From positions 1,619,949-1,683,948 of the forward strand of contig NZ_QPCG01000001.1 of the NCBI RefSeq assembly GCF_003351025.1: a stretch of 64,000 nucleotides of DNA, written 5' to 3'. The notes beneath the pieces are model-generated. The model did not search any database. It had not been told where the DNA came from and worked only from the letters and a program-made list of their open reading frames with translations. A program made the translations under genes and the position numbers. How positions within the stretch are numbered: position 1 is the stretch's first letter; the number at the start of each line of letters is the position of its first letter. This DNA is from Mucilaginibacter endophyticus (GTDB lineage: Bacteria > Bacteroidota > Bacteroidia > Sphingobacteriales > Sphingobacteriaceae). This document shows positions 8,717-16,728 of this stretch, in pieces.

Positions 8717-10483
8717 AGTTTTTTTATTGAGTGGGATATAGACAGACACAAGTGTTCCCTTGTTAACCTGCGAATCAAATTCAACCTTGCCATTTAAAAA
8801 ATTAATCCGCGACCGCAGATTGTTTAACCCCATTCCCTTAAAAATATCCGGATTGGTTGTATCAAAGCCTTTGCCATTATCTTCAATGGTGAGGCTGATA
8901 CTTTCGTCGTTTCTTATTAACGAAATGTCAAGCCTGTCGGCCTGGGCGTGTTTCATTACATTGTTTACGCTTTCCTGCAGCACCCGGTATAAGATGATTT
9001 CGGTGGTATCATCATAAGGTAAGTCAAAACCGCTGCTGAAAAAGTTTATCGCGATATTATCATTCCTGACGTTTTCTATGAATTGTTTAATAACCTGCGC
9101 AAGCCCCGTTTTATGAAGCGCCCAGGGCATCATATTGTGCGATATTGTTCTTACCTCTTTAAATCCGTAGTCAACAAGAGTGATCACCTTTTCAAAACGG
9201 ATTTTTTGTTCGTTATTTATAAAAGGCAATTCGCTGCCAATAACCTCGAGGTTAATTTTGGCTGCCGAAATAGTTTGGCTCACGCTATCGTGTAAATCCT
9301 GGGCAATCCTTCTTCTTTCGCTTTCTTCGGTTGCAATGATGGCTTGCATCGCGATATTGCGTTGTTTTAACTGGTTTTGTTTGTAGTAGAAAAAGGCCGA
9401 GAAGAGCATCAACAGTATGAAAATTCCTGTACCCGTCATCCAGTAATTTCGTTTTGTAATTTCAAACTGCTGTTGTAATACCTGGTCTTCCCTTTGCTTT
9501 ATTTCGTATTTTGCCTGTAGTTCATCAACAGTACTGCCGCCCATTGGTTTAATTGCTGCATGCTTTTTTAAATAAATAAGCGACTGTTCATAATTTCCCA
9601 TTCGTTCGTACAGATCGGCCAGCTCATTCGTGGCACTTTTCTGCATGTCGGCATAATTTATTTGGGTGGCAAACAGCAGACAGTTTTTTAAAGCATCAAG
9701 AGATTGCTCATATTGTTGCTTGTTTTTATAAAGCACACCCAGGTTAAAATAGTTTATTGAAAGTGCCAGGGTATCATTTAATGATTTTTTGATATCGATG
9801 GTTTTCAGAATCTCATGCACCGATTGACTTTGCTTTATACTCCCCATAACATCCCCCATAAATTGATGGCTGTATGCTTCGGAGGTATTTTGGTTTGTTT
9901 GTTTTACAAGATTTAATGAGTCTTTAATGTCAAAAGACTGCCTAAAGTAGTTTAAAGCTTCACGGTAGTTATTTTTAGCCTCATATACCTCTCCAAGCTG
10001 GTTTAGTGCTTGCATTAGCTCGTTACGGTTGCCGGTTTGGGGCGCGTACGAAACAGTCATCGTGTAAAATTCAATCGCCTTATCGTAGTTTTTTAGTGTA
10101 ACATAAGCTTTAGCTAACCTGCTGTAGTCATTTGTTAAAATATACTGCTCATTTGTTTTACTGAGCATAATTGCAGCAGTATTGTAATAATAAGCGGCCG
10201 AATCGTACGATCTGGTTTGGTAATAGGCTTTTCCCAAACTTTGGGATAGTAAGGCAATCGCTTTTTTATTGGTCAGCTTATTGGCCAGATTTAAACCAGC
10301 TTTGGCAACCGCGATAATTTCATCCGGATTTTCCTCAATCGGGTAGGAGGCCAATCGAGTAGCTGCCGCTAAACGCTTTTGCTGCGGCGCGTTGCTGAAA
10401 ACAATCTTTTTTAAACTATCAATATTTTGACCGGAACACGGAATTACAGTTAAAATAAGCAGAAGGAATAAAAAGTATTTCAT
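8711..10483 (-). CDS. TPR-containing sensor histidine kinase (HisKA_3 type)
   Basis: This 590-residue protein has a signal peptide (cleavage after about residue 18), a periplasmic array of tetratricopeptide repeats from about 80 to 310, and a short coiled coil. One membrane helix lies near 348-368, followed by a HisKA_3 dimerisation domain with ERRRIAQDLHDSVSQTI, whose His is the phospho-acceptor. An HATPase follows with DNGKGFD and GMGLNNLRSR boxes. It is the NarL-type kinase class and should phosphorylate the convergent regulator at 8075-8716. The TPR region suggests a protein or peptide signal rather than a small molecule. The stop overlaps the regulator stop by 6 bases. It probably shares a promoter with the small membrane protein upstream. 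Confidence 0.93.
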   Translation of the reverse strand: MKYFLFLLLILTVIPCSGQNIDSLKKIVFSNAPQQKRLAAATRLASYPIEENPDEIIAVAKAGLNLANKLTNKKAIALLSQSLGKAYYQTRSYDSAAYYYNTAAIMLSKTNEQYILTNDYSRLAKAYVTLKNYDKAIEFYTMTVSYAPQTGNRNELMQALNQLGEVYEAKNNYREALNYFRQSFDIKDSLNLVKQTNQNTSEAYSHQFMGDVMGSIKQSQSVHEILKTIDIKKSLNDTLALSINYFNLGVLYKNKQQYEQSLDALKNCLLFATQINYADMQKSATNELADLYERMGNYEQSLIYLKKHAAIKPMGGSTVDELQAKYEIKQREDQVLQQQFEITKRNYWMTGTGIFILLMLFSAFFYYKQNQLKQRNIAMQAIIATEESERRRIAQDLHDSVSQTISAAKINLEVIGSELPFINNEQKIRFEKVITLVDYGFKEVRTISHNMMPWALHKTGLAQVIKQFIENVRNDNIAINFFSSGFDLPYDDTTEIILYRVLQESVNNVMKHAQADRLDISLIRNDESISLTIEDNGKGFDTTNPDIFKGMGLNNLRSRINFLNGKVEFDSQVNKGTLVSVYIPLNKKTS

Positions 10484-10533
10484 AACCGGTTGCTGGTCCC
10501 GGTTAAAGATAACGATTTGATGTTGATCAGCAA

Positions 10534-10725
10534 TCAGGCTATAAGGATTATCAGGGCCGACACAACAGACAATACAAAAAATAAAATTTGCCGATGCCTG
10601 GCGCTGATAATGCTCGGGATTCGGCCTGTTCCCTGCAGTTTGTTTAATTTAAGCTTGTACATGGTTGATAGTCCCATGAAAGTTAAGGAAATAAAGCCCA
10701 CAAGGTAGTTTAAGTTGCTTTCCAT
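10534..10725 (-). CDS. Small two-helix membrane protein, unknown function
   Basis: The 63-residue frame has two hydrophobic helices (residues 5-22 and 47-62) separated by a basic loop rich in Lys and Arg, so it should be an inner-membrane hairpin. It lies 50 bases upstream of the kinase gene on the same strand and could be the first gene of that operon. A plus-strand frame covers the same DNA, but its translation lacks membrane segments or other protein-like features. I do not recognise a family. Confidence 0.45.
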   Translation of the reverse strand: MESNLNYLVGFISLTFMGLSTMYKLKLNKLQGTGRIPSIISARHRQILFFVLSVVSALIILIA

Positions 10726-11119
10726 GATCTTTTTAATTTAGGTGATACAAAATTGTTAATATCAAAACCATTAGGGGGATACTGAATTTACTGTGGCGTT
10801 TGATGATACAATTTTATCGAGTTGCCAAACCTTGCACAATACAAAGCAGTTGGTATTTTGGTATAGCAGGATAAAGCTTAGTTTTACTGTTGATATTACA
10901 ATAGGAATGCGACAGGCTTATATTGAACGCTTAATGCCGCGAATTAATAAAAACGATTAACTTTATTGGTGGCTTTGTTCGTATAAACTGCTCGGTAGCC
11001 TGCTGCGGTTTTACCGATCAGCTATCGAGATACATTTAATTTAGTTAACAAGAATATTCATAAAATTAAAACTCACTGATTGTTTTTAAACGATCGCTTT
11101 CTGCAGGAAGACATAAAAA
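10726..11119. other. 394-bp spacer with repeat copy B
   Basis: No gene is seen. The spacer separates the minus-strand small membrane protein from the plus-strand proline-rich secreted protein and must hold both promoters. The only recognised structure is the repeated element at 10833-10876. An AGGAAG sequence at 11105-11110 is a good ribosome-binding site for the gene at 11120. Confidence 0.5.
10833..10876 (+). repeat. Copy B of a repeated upstream element
   Basis: Bases 10833-10859 repeat 8007-8033 exactly and 10867-10876 repeat 8041-8050. Both copies point the same way, each upstream of a plus-strand gene (response regulator and proline-rich protein), and together they bracket the two-component system. 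Here the element is about 240 bases before the next start, so it is not simply a ribosome-binding region. It may be a promoter or a regulator-binding site. Confidence 0.85.
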
Positions 11120-11827
11120 ATGCGAATGTTATACATCGTCCAAAAAAAGAAAAAAAATAGGCGGCGAAATAGATTGTTATCGGTTTGGGTTGGACTTATA
11201 GCTGTATTGGGTAGTATGGATCATGCCACTGCCCAAAGCAGATATAACCAGTCGGACTGGAATGTGCCGCCGCCATTAACACCGGGAACAATAACTAAGG
11301 GAAATACACCTGGTAGTAGTTCAACCGGTAAACCTGTTGTGCTTACACTTACAGATATTCCTATGGTTTCGCAGCCGTTTGTTTCCACAACTCAGGCGCC
11401 TGTACTGGCGGCAATTGGTACAACTCCGCCTGTTGTTGACGCTCCGGGTCAACCCAATATTGATGGAGCTGCTATAGGATTGCCGGAAATACCTTCGCCT
11501 GGTGCTCCCGAAACGCCACATCTGCCGAAGCAGACTATGCAGGATCTTCAGTTTTCGTCGGTGATAGATCTGCCTGTACCTGAATCGCCTGAATTGCCAC
11601 CGGCTTCAGTTGAACCTACCGTATCCGGGAAAATCAATATGATAAAAGGTCCGGTTCCGGTGATGCCGGAGATAACCGATGTAATGCCTGTTTTACAGCC
11701 AACGGGCGATATTAATCCCTGGTCTATCCCGCAAATTCCAGAAAATACCGGTTTTAAATTGGCTTTACCAACCGGAACAAAGGAGGATAAAGCAAGAGGC
11801 AAATCCCATTCGAACAGGAAAAAATAA
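11120..11827 (+). CDS. Proline-rich secreted protein, unknown function
   Basis: The 235-residue protein has a basic N-terminus (KKKKNRRRNR), a hydrophobic segment and a likely cleavage site after DHATAQ. The mature part is low-complexity, dominated by Pro with Glu, Thr, Ile and Val in spaced PELP/PEIP-like units, and ends in a basic tail (KARGKSHSNRKK). It should be an extended periplasmic or surface protein. An AGGAAG ribosome-binding site lies 9 bases upstream of the ATG. The next gene begins 51 bases downstream on the same strand, so both are probably co-transcribed. I recognise no domain family. Confidence 0.65.
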   Translation: MRMLYIVQKKKKNRRRNRLLSVWVGLIAVLGSMDHATAQSRYNQSDWNVPPPLTPGTITKGNTPGSSSTGKPVVLTLTDIPMVSQPFVSTTQAPVLAAIGTTPPVVDAPGQPNIDGAAIGLPEIPSPGAPETPHLPKQTMQDLQFSSVIDLPVPESPELPPASVEPTVSGKINMIKGPVPVMPEITDVMPVLQPTGDINPWSIPQIPENTGFKLALPTGTKEDKARGKSHSNRKK

Positions 11828-11878
11828 CAGTTATGACGTAATGCCAGGTATTTAAGGGCATTATAACAAAACGCTAAA

Positions 11879-12679
11879 ATGAAAAGTACCCCAATTGTGT
11901 TAAAATATATATTAGCTGCTATACTGACCTTTGCGAGTGGTTTTACCTTTGCTCAGGTGAGGTTTAAGCAGGGAGATGAGTTTCAGAGGCAGGTAATTAC
12001 AAAATCAAATTGTGTTTTGCAACGTGGTAGCCAAAACCTTCATGTTGGCTCGGTTTCGATAGTTGCTAAAACTTATAAGGTAACGGATGCTTCTGAAAAG
12101 GGTGCGTCTTTTACTATTACAACGGATAAGCTTGTTGATACCATTAATGCCATGAACCAAAACCTGGTATACCATTCAGGTAAGCCAGCCGATCCAAATT
12201 CTATCATCCAGGTTGGCCTGCAGAAAATTGTAAATAGCGCTGCTGTAGTTTCAGTAAATAATAAAGGCGAGATCGTTAATTTAAAAAGGCCTGTAGCGGC
12301 AAATGATACACTTTTATCATTTGCGGGGATTCAGCCGGAGCATTTATCGCCAGGTAGCACATTGCAATTTATGGTTGATTTTCCGGTTAATGTTACACTA
12401 AAAAAAGGCTATTCATGGAAAGCTACCACATCATCGGCCGAAACCAATTATATTGTTTATGCCATTAACGGGCAAACCACGGTAGTTACGTATAAAACAT
12501 CAGTTTTGGGTGGCAGCTTAAACAGCCGCATCAATGGGTCAATACTTATTGATAACAACACGGGCATTATTTTAAAGCGCTACTCACAAAGCGTTTCTAC
12601 AGGGTACGAAATGGTAAACGGCGTAGTTTACACCGCTACACGCCGTACCGCTGTTACCGAAATTTGCAATAAAAAATAA
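11879..12679 (+). CDS. Secreted hypothetical protein, possibly DUF6263-like
   Basis: This 266-residue product has a signal peptide ending FTFAQ and a mature part made of alternating beta-strand segments (for example SIVAKTYKVTDASEKGASF). The start FKQGDEFQRQV followed by statements about time- or state-dependent strands resembles DUF6263 proteins from Bacteroidota, but this is a weak resemblance. It sits in a two-gene run with the proline-rich protein and is closed by a strong terminator. No catalytic motif is seen. A structural or adhesive role would be a guess. Confidence 0.7.
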   Translation: MKSTPIVLKYILAAILTFASGFTFAQVRFKQGDEFQRQVITKSNCVLQRGSQNLHVGSVSIVAKTYKVTDASEKGASFTITTDKLVDTINAMNQNLVYHSGKPADPNSIIQVGLQKIVNSAAVVSVNNKGEIVNLKRPVAANDTLLSFAGIQPEHLSPGSTLQFMVDFPVNVTLKKGYSWKATTSSAETNYIVYAINGQTTVVTYKTSVLGGSLNSRINGSILIDNNTGIILKRYSQSVSTGYEMVNGVVYTATRRTAVTEICNKK

Positions 12680-12707
12680 GTATTGATTCCAAATTGAACC
12701 AAATAAC

Positions 12708-12744
12708 AAAAGGCCGCTGCATTCATTGCAGCGGCCTTTTGTTT
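12708..12744. terminator. Strong bidirectional terminator
   Basis: AAAAGGCCGCTGCA (12708-12721) pairs perfectly with 12727-12740 around a 5-base loop, with A/T tracts on both sides. It ends the 11120-12679 run and could also serve the possible minus-strand short gene at 12761-12896. Confidence 0.9.
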
Positions 12745-12760
12745 GTTAATACCCAATGCT

Positions 12761-12896
12761 TCAGCCTACGTATTGATTGGCAGCAGTAGAGCTTCCGCAT
12801 ATTGCCATGATATCCTGTTCATCAAGTAATTGCGCGGGTTCATGTAAAATACTGTGCCAGGGGGAGTTGTTTGTGTTCTTTAGTGCTGTAATTCAT
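12761..12896 (-). pseudogene. Possible short peptide gene with a one-base frameshift
   Basis: On the minus strand an ATG at 12894-12896 opens MNYSTKEHKQLP and then meets a run of five C residues (12860-12864 on the plus strand). In the next frame a coherent stretch follows (WHSILHEPAQLLDEQ, then DIMAICGSSTAANQYVG) and ends in TGA at 12761. Removing one C would join the parts into 44 residues. The join looks like a short leader-type peptide with a Cys-Gly-Ser-Ser segment. The strong terminator at 12708-12744 lies directly downstream. The start is only 21 bases from the divergent phosphoesterase start, which weakens the case. It may be chance. Confidence 0.25.
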
Positions 12897-12917
12897 TAAA
12901 GACACAAAAATAACTAT

Positions 12918-13937
12918 ATGAAAAATCACTTTCATGCTGACGAAAACTCAAACCACGATACCGGTAATGATGGTATAGACCGCCGTGGTTTTCTTGAATG
13001 TATGGCCTGGGCCGGTACTGGCGTATTATGGATGATGACCGGTGGCGTGCTAAAATCATACGGCATGAGCCAGATGATTGACAGGGCTACTGGCGGGCTC
13101 AAAAAAGGGTTAATAGTGCCCAAATCTGATTTTAGTTTTGTGCAGATCAGCGATAGTCATATCGGGTTTAATAAGGCTGCCAATCCTGATGTGGTAAGTA
13201 CGCTGAATGCCACGATAGCTAAGATCAACAGTATGCCAAGCTCCCCTTCATTCGTATTGCACACCGGAGATCTGTCGCACCTGGCACAGGCAGATGAATT
13301 TGATACCCTTGAACAATCATTGAAGAGCGTTAAAGCCGAAAAAATATTTTACGTACCAGGCGAACATGATGTGACCGATAACGGGAAGCTATATCTTGAA
13401 CGCTATGGTAAAGGTACTTTAGGTGATGGCTGGTATAGTTTTGATTCGCATGGTGTGCATTTTATTGGCCTGGTAAACGTAACCAATCATGTTGACGGAG
13501 GCTTGGGTTACATTGGCCCAGCTCAATTAAAATGGCTGGAGAATGATCTGAAACCTTTATCCAACAGTACGCCAATAGTGGTATTTGCACATATCCCGCT
13601 CTGGGCTGTTTACCCGCAATGGGGATGGGGCACCGATGATAGTGCGCAGGCGCTGGGCTTACTTAAACGCTTTGGATCGGTATCAGTATTGAATGGTCAT
13701 ATCCACCAAACTATTCAGAAGGTTGAAGGTAATATTACTTTCCATACGGCCAATTCAACGGCATTTCCCCAGCCTGCTCCGGGCAGTGCGCCATCACCCG
13801 GCCCTATGAAGGTACCGGCCGAGAAGCTTCGTAGCTTTTTAGGATTGACCAGTGTAAACTACGTAGAGCATGATCATTCGCTTGCGATCACTGATATCCC
13901 ATTGATTGATGCTGAAAAAACGACTGAACAGAAATAA
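12918..13937 (+). CDS. Tat-exported metallophosphoesterase (Icc/CpdA-like)
   Basis: The 339-residue protein has a twin-arginine motif (DRRGFLE, Arg22-Arg23) followed by a hydrophobic stretch, so it is likely exported folded. Calcineurin-type metal motifs appear in order: DSH (Asp79, His81), GD (Asp117), GEHD (148-150), AHIP and GHIH. The second-metal ligand motif is usually GNHD; here Asn is replaced by Glu. The family hydrolyses phosphomonoesters or diesters such as cyclic nucleotides. It is the first of five plus-strand genes, 14 bases before the YceI gene, so a role shared with YceI and the cytochrome in the cell envelope is likely. Confidence 0.88.
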   Translation: MKNHFHADENSNHDTGNDGIDRRGFLECMAWAGTGVLWMMTGGVLKSYGMSQMIDRATGGLKKGLIVPKSDFSFVQISDSHIGFNKAANPDVVSTLNATIAKINSMPSSPSFVLHTGDLSHLAQADEFDTLEQSLKSVKAEKIFYVPGEHDVTDNGKLYLERYGKGTLGDGWYSFDSHGVHFIGLVNVTNHVDGGLGYIGPAQLKWLENDLKPLSNSTPIVVFAHIPLWAVYPQWGWGTDDSAQALGLLKRFGSVSVLNGHIHQTIQKVEGNITFHTANSTAFPQPAPGSAPSPGPMKVPAEKLRSFLGLTSVNYVEHDHSLAITDIPLIDAEKTTEQK

Positions 13938-13951
13938 CGAAAAAGTATAGG

Positions 13952-14491
13952 ATGAAAAGGAATTTGTTGTTGCTGTTACTGATGATCGGCTTAGCAACAG
14001 AGAGTAAAGCTCAGTATAAGCCTATTGAGCAGGGTTCAGGTTTGAAATTTACCATTAAAAACCTGGGATTTGATGTTGATGGCGCTTTTAGCGGGTTTGA
14101 TGGTAATATTAATTTTGATCCTCAAAACATAGCTAACAGCAGTTTTGATGTAAGTATCAATGCCTCATCAGTAAATACCGATAACAGCTTGCGCGATGAG
14201 CACCTGCGCGGTGAAAGTTATTTCGATGTGAAGAATTTTCCCAAAATCAGGTTGGTTTCGGGAAAAGTGGCCGTATTAAATAAAAGTGGAATGTACCAGC
14301 TAACGGGAGTACTAACTATAAAAGGTAAGGCAAAGCAGGTATCATTCCCTTTTTCGGCCACACCTGCTGCCGATGGTTATGTTTTTAAAGGAGGATTTAA
14401 AATAAACAGGAAAGATTTTAGGATAGGCGGAGTAAGTACCATTGCCGATGAACTTGAGGTGGATATCAGTGTAATTGCAAAGAAAGGTTAA
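13952..14491 (+). CDS. YceI-family periplasmic lipocalin-like protein
   Basis: This 179-residue product has a signal peptide ending SKAQ. The rest is a YceI barrel with the typical FSGFDGNINFDPQN, NTDNSLRDEHLRGESYFD and FPKIRLVSGKV segments. YceI proteins bind long isoprenoid or similar apolar ligands and are often associated with redox or stress functions. It lies between the phosphoesterase (14 bases) and the cytochrome (7 bases) genes, so the three are likely one transcript. The length is normal. Confidence 0.93.
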   Translation: MKRNLLLLLLMIGLATESKAQYKPIEQGSGLKFTIKNLGFDVDGAFSGFDGNINFDPQNIANSSFDVSINASSVNTDNSLRDEHLRGESYFDVKNFPKIRLVSGKVAVLNKSGMYQLTGVLTIKGKAKQVSFPFSATPAADGYVFKGGFKINRKDFRIGGVSTIADELEVDISVIAKKG

Positions 14492-14498
14492 AGAAGTT

Positions 14499-14918
14499 AT
14501 GAACGTAAAAATAAATAGAAAGCTTTGCGTTATTATGGTATTAAGTGCTTCGGTGACCTGTACCGCGGCAATAGCTAACAAACCCGAGCCGGTACAATAT
14601 GAAAATCTGAAAGTATTGCCAAAGGATATCAGCTCGCACGATTTGCAAAGCATCATGGCCGATGATTTTGAGGATGGGCTTGGTGTTACCTGTGGTTTTT
14701 GTCATGCCAACGCTAAAGATGGCCATGGTTTGGACTTTGTAAGCGACGCGAAGCCCGAAAAGGAAATTGCCCGGCAAATGATGCGCATGACCATCGGTAT
14801 CAACAAAAAATATTTTAAGCTAAAACACCCAAAGATAGGCAACCAAGCACTGGTAGTTTCATGTATCACTTGTCATAAAGGGCAGCCATTTCCTGATGGC
14901 GCCGCGGGCAATAATTAA
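14499..14918 (+). CDS. Di-heme c-type cytochrome (reaction-centre cytochrome-like)
   Basis: The 139-residue protein has an N-terminal export signal ending near AAIANK and two heme-attachment motifs, CGFCH and CITCH. The segment LPKDISSHDLQSIMADDFEDGL before the first heme is typical of small Bacteroidota cytochromes related to the photosynthetic reaction-centre cytochrome subunit, though this organism shows no sign of photosynthesis. It should carry electrons in the periplasm. ATG at 14499 is preferred over an upstream TTG at 14475, which would overlap the YceI stop. It is the third gene of the phosphoesterase-YceI-cytochrome run. Confidence 0.88.
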   Translation: MNVKINRKLCVIMVLSASVTCTAAIANKPEPVQYENLKVLPKDISSHDLQSIMADDFEDGLGVTCGFCHANAKDGHGLDFVSDAKPEKEIARQMMRMTIGINKKYFKLKHPKIGNQALVVSCITCHKGQPFPDGAAGNN

Positions 14919-14974
14919 TTGTAAATTGCTTTGTAAAGCAATGTGTAATAAACGGATTAAATCACCTTGAAAAA

Positions 14975-15988
14975 TTGAAATTCAACAAAGTAGTATATCA
15001 CATCGCATTTTGGCTGCTGGCGTACCTTTTCTGGATCTTTATTTTCAGGAACGGTACGCTGGTGTTAACTCATGCTATAACCATTCAGTTTTGTTATCTG
15101 GTATTTATTTCGGCCAATTATTACCTCAACACACTTTATGCAATTCCGTATTTGCTCAATAAAAAACAATACATAAAGTTCTGTCTTGTTTTTTTAACGG
15201 GGATATTGATCACAGCGCTCCTGAGGGTCCCGGTATCAGCATGGGTTACGATACACTTATTTAATGCAAACACCCGGTTCAATGCTGTTTCTGTTTTTGC
15301 CGATTCATTTATTAATATCCTTTTTTGGGTGCTTTGTATCCTGGGAGCTCAGATGGTGATTGAAAGAATGCGGTCGCAGGTTTATATTGAGCAGATTGAA
15401 AAGGAGAAAGCCACTAATGAACTTAATTTTTTAAGGGCGCAGTTTAATCCTCATTTTCTTTTTAACTCTATTAACTCCATTTACGCCCATATAGATAAAT
15501 CAAATAAAGATGCGCGGGATATGTTGCTGGTGTTTTCAGAAATGTTACGCTACCAATTGTACGAATGTAATGTAGAGCAAATAGACCTGAGTCGTGAAAT
15601 CAACTATATCCGTAATTATATAGCTATTCAAAAAGGGAGGATTGATGAAGAGGTAAAGGTGAATTTTTACGCAGATAATATTAACGGACAGGCTTACGTA
15701 GCGCCTTTGTTATTTATAACGTTTGTGGAGAATGCCTTTAAATACGTGGGGTTTAATGAAGGGAGAATAAATAAGGTGGATATAAGCCTGAAGCAGGAAG
15801 GAGGAAAGCTGATTTTTAACGTGTATAATACTAAAGATAGTTTTGCGGGCAGGGATAAACATCCATCGGGCCTCGGGATAGCCAATACAAAACGGCGGCT
15901 CGAGATCTTGTACCCTGAAAAACACAAGCTTGATATAACCGATAGTGGCGATAGTTTTGAAATAAATTTAGTACTGCTGAATATATGA
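14975..15988 (+). CDS. LytS/YehU-type sensor histidine kinase
   Basis: The 337-residue protein has four hydrophobic helices (about 8-130), a coiled coil and a His_kinase (PF06580) domain. The H-box is AQFNPHFLFNSINSI, followed by an N-box with ENAFKYV and a G-box with GLGIANTKRRLEILYP. It phosphorylates the LytTR regulator whose gene starts within its stop codon (ATGA overlap). The start is a TTG, because no ATG occurs before the first membrane helix. Its ligand is unknown. It follows the cytochrome gene by 56 bases and may be read with it. Confidence 0.93.
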   Translation: MKFNKVVYHIAFWLLAYLFWIFIFRNGTLVLTHAITIQFCYLVFISANYYLNTLYAIPYLLNKKQYIKFCLVFLTGILITALLRVPVSAWVTIHLFNANTRFNAVSVFADSFINILFWVLCILGAQMVIERMRSQVYIEQIEKEKATNELNFLRAQFNPHFLFNSINSIYAHIDKSNKDARDMLLVFSEMLRYQLYECNVEQIDLSREINYIRNYIAIQKGRIDEEVKVNFYADNINGQAYVAPLLFITFVENAFKYVGFNEGRINKVDISLKQEGGKLIFNVYNTKDSFAGRDKHPSGLGIANTKRRLEILYPEKHKLDITDSGDSFEINLVLLNI

Positions 15989-16701
15989 TACTTAAATGCC
16001 TGATTATAGATGACGAGCCAATAGCACGTAAGTTGCTGCAGGAGTATATTGAAGAAACCGACTTTTTAGTGTTGTCGGGCACGGCCGAAAATCCGCTTAA
16101 AGCAACTGGCCTAATTAATAAATTGGATATCGATCTGATTTTTCTTGATGTGAACATGCCTAAGATGAATGGTTTTCAATTTCTTAGGTCGGCGGTGAAA
16201 TTGCCCATGGTGATCATGACAACGGCTTACGGGGAATATGCGCTTGAGGGATTTGAAATGGCTGTGGTTGATTATCTTGTGAAGCCATTCTCGCTCGAAC
16301 GTTTTCTGAAGGGGGCTCAAAAGGCGCTCGAACTACATATATTAAAGCAGAAATCATCGCCCGAAAAAGGTGAAGCCGATTACTTTTATGTTAAGTGCGA
16401 TGGCAAAATTGAGCGGGTGCTATATGATGAACTGGTTTACATTGAAGCCATGGCTAATTACGTGTTACTTTACACCCTTCATAAAAAGTTGATAGCATAC
16501 CTCACCATTAAAGGTTTGCAGGAAAAGCTTCCGGCTGATAAGTTCATCCAGGTGCACAAAAGTTATATAGTTAATGCAACCATGATCAGTAACATTGAAG
16601 GCAATATGCTTAATCTTAATGGCACTAAAATTACTGTTGGGCAAAGTTTTTATGAAGAGGTGATGGATAAGGTTTTAAAAGGCAGGCTTTTTAAAAGATA
16701 A
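15985..16701 (+). CDS. LytTR-family response regulator
   Basis: The 238-residue protein has a receiver domain (LIIDDEP, phospho-acceptor Asp in IFLDVNMP, Lys in DYLVKPFS) and a C-terminal LytTR DNA-binding domain from about residue 130 with FIQVHKSYIVNATMI near its end. It is the partner of the upstream kinase, with a 4-base ATGA overlap that implies coupled translation. Such pairs in Bacteroidota often control envelope or polysaccharide genes, but its targets are not visible here. It is convergent with the pepsin-like gene. Confidence 0.95.
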   Translation: MILKCLIIDDEPIARKLLQEYIEETDFLVLSGTAENPLKATGLINKLDIDLIFLDVNMPKMNGFQFLRSAVKLPMVIMTTAYGEYALEGFEMAVVDYLVKPFSLERFLKGAQKALELHILKQKSSPEKGEADYFYVKCDGKIERVLYDELVYIEAMANYVLLYTLHKKLIAYLTIKGLQEKLPADKFIQVHKSYIVNATMISNIEGNMLNLNGTKITVGQSFYEEVMDKVLKGRLFKR

Positions 16702-16728
16702 TATCGCCTGCCGTTTAATAATTAATGC

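Noticed and set aside
10490..10708. Plus-strand 72-residue frame
   Set aside because: It overlaps a minus-strand frame with two clear membrane helices and shows no protein-like features itself.
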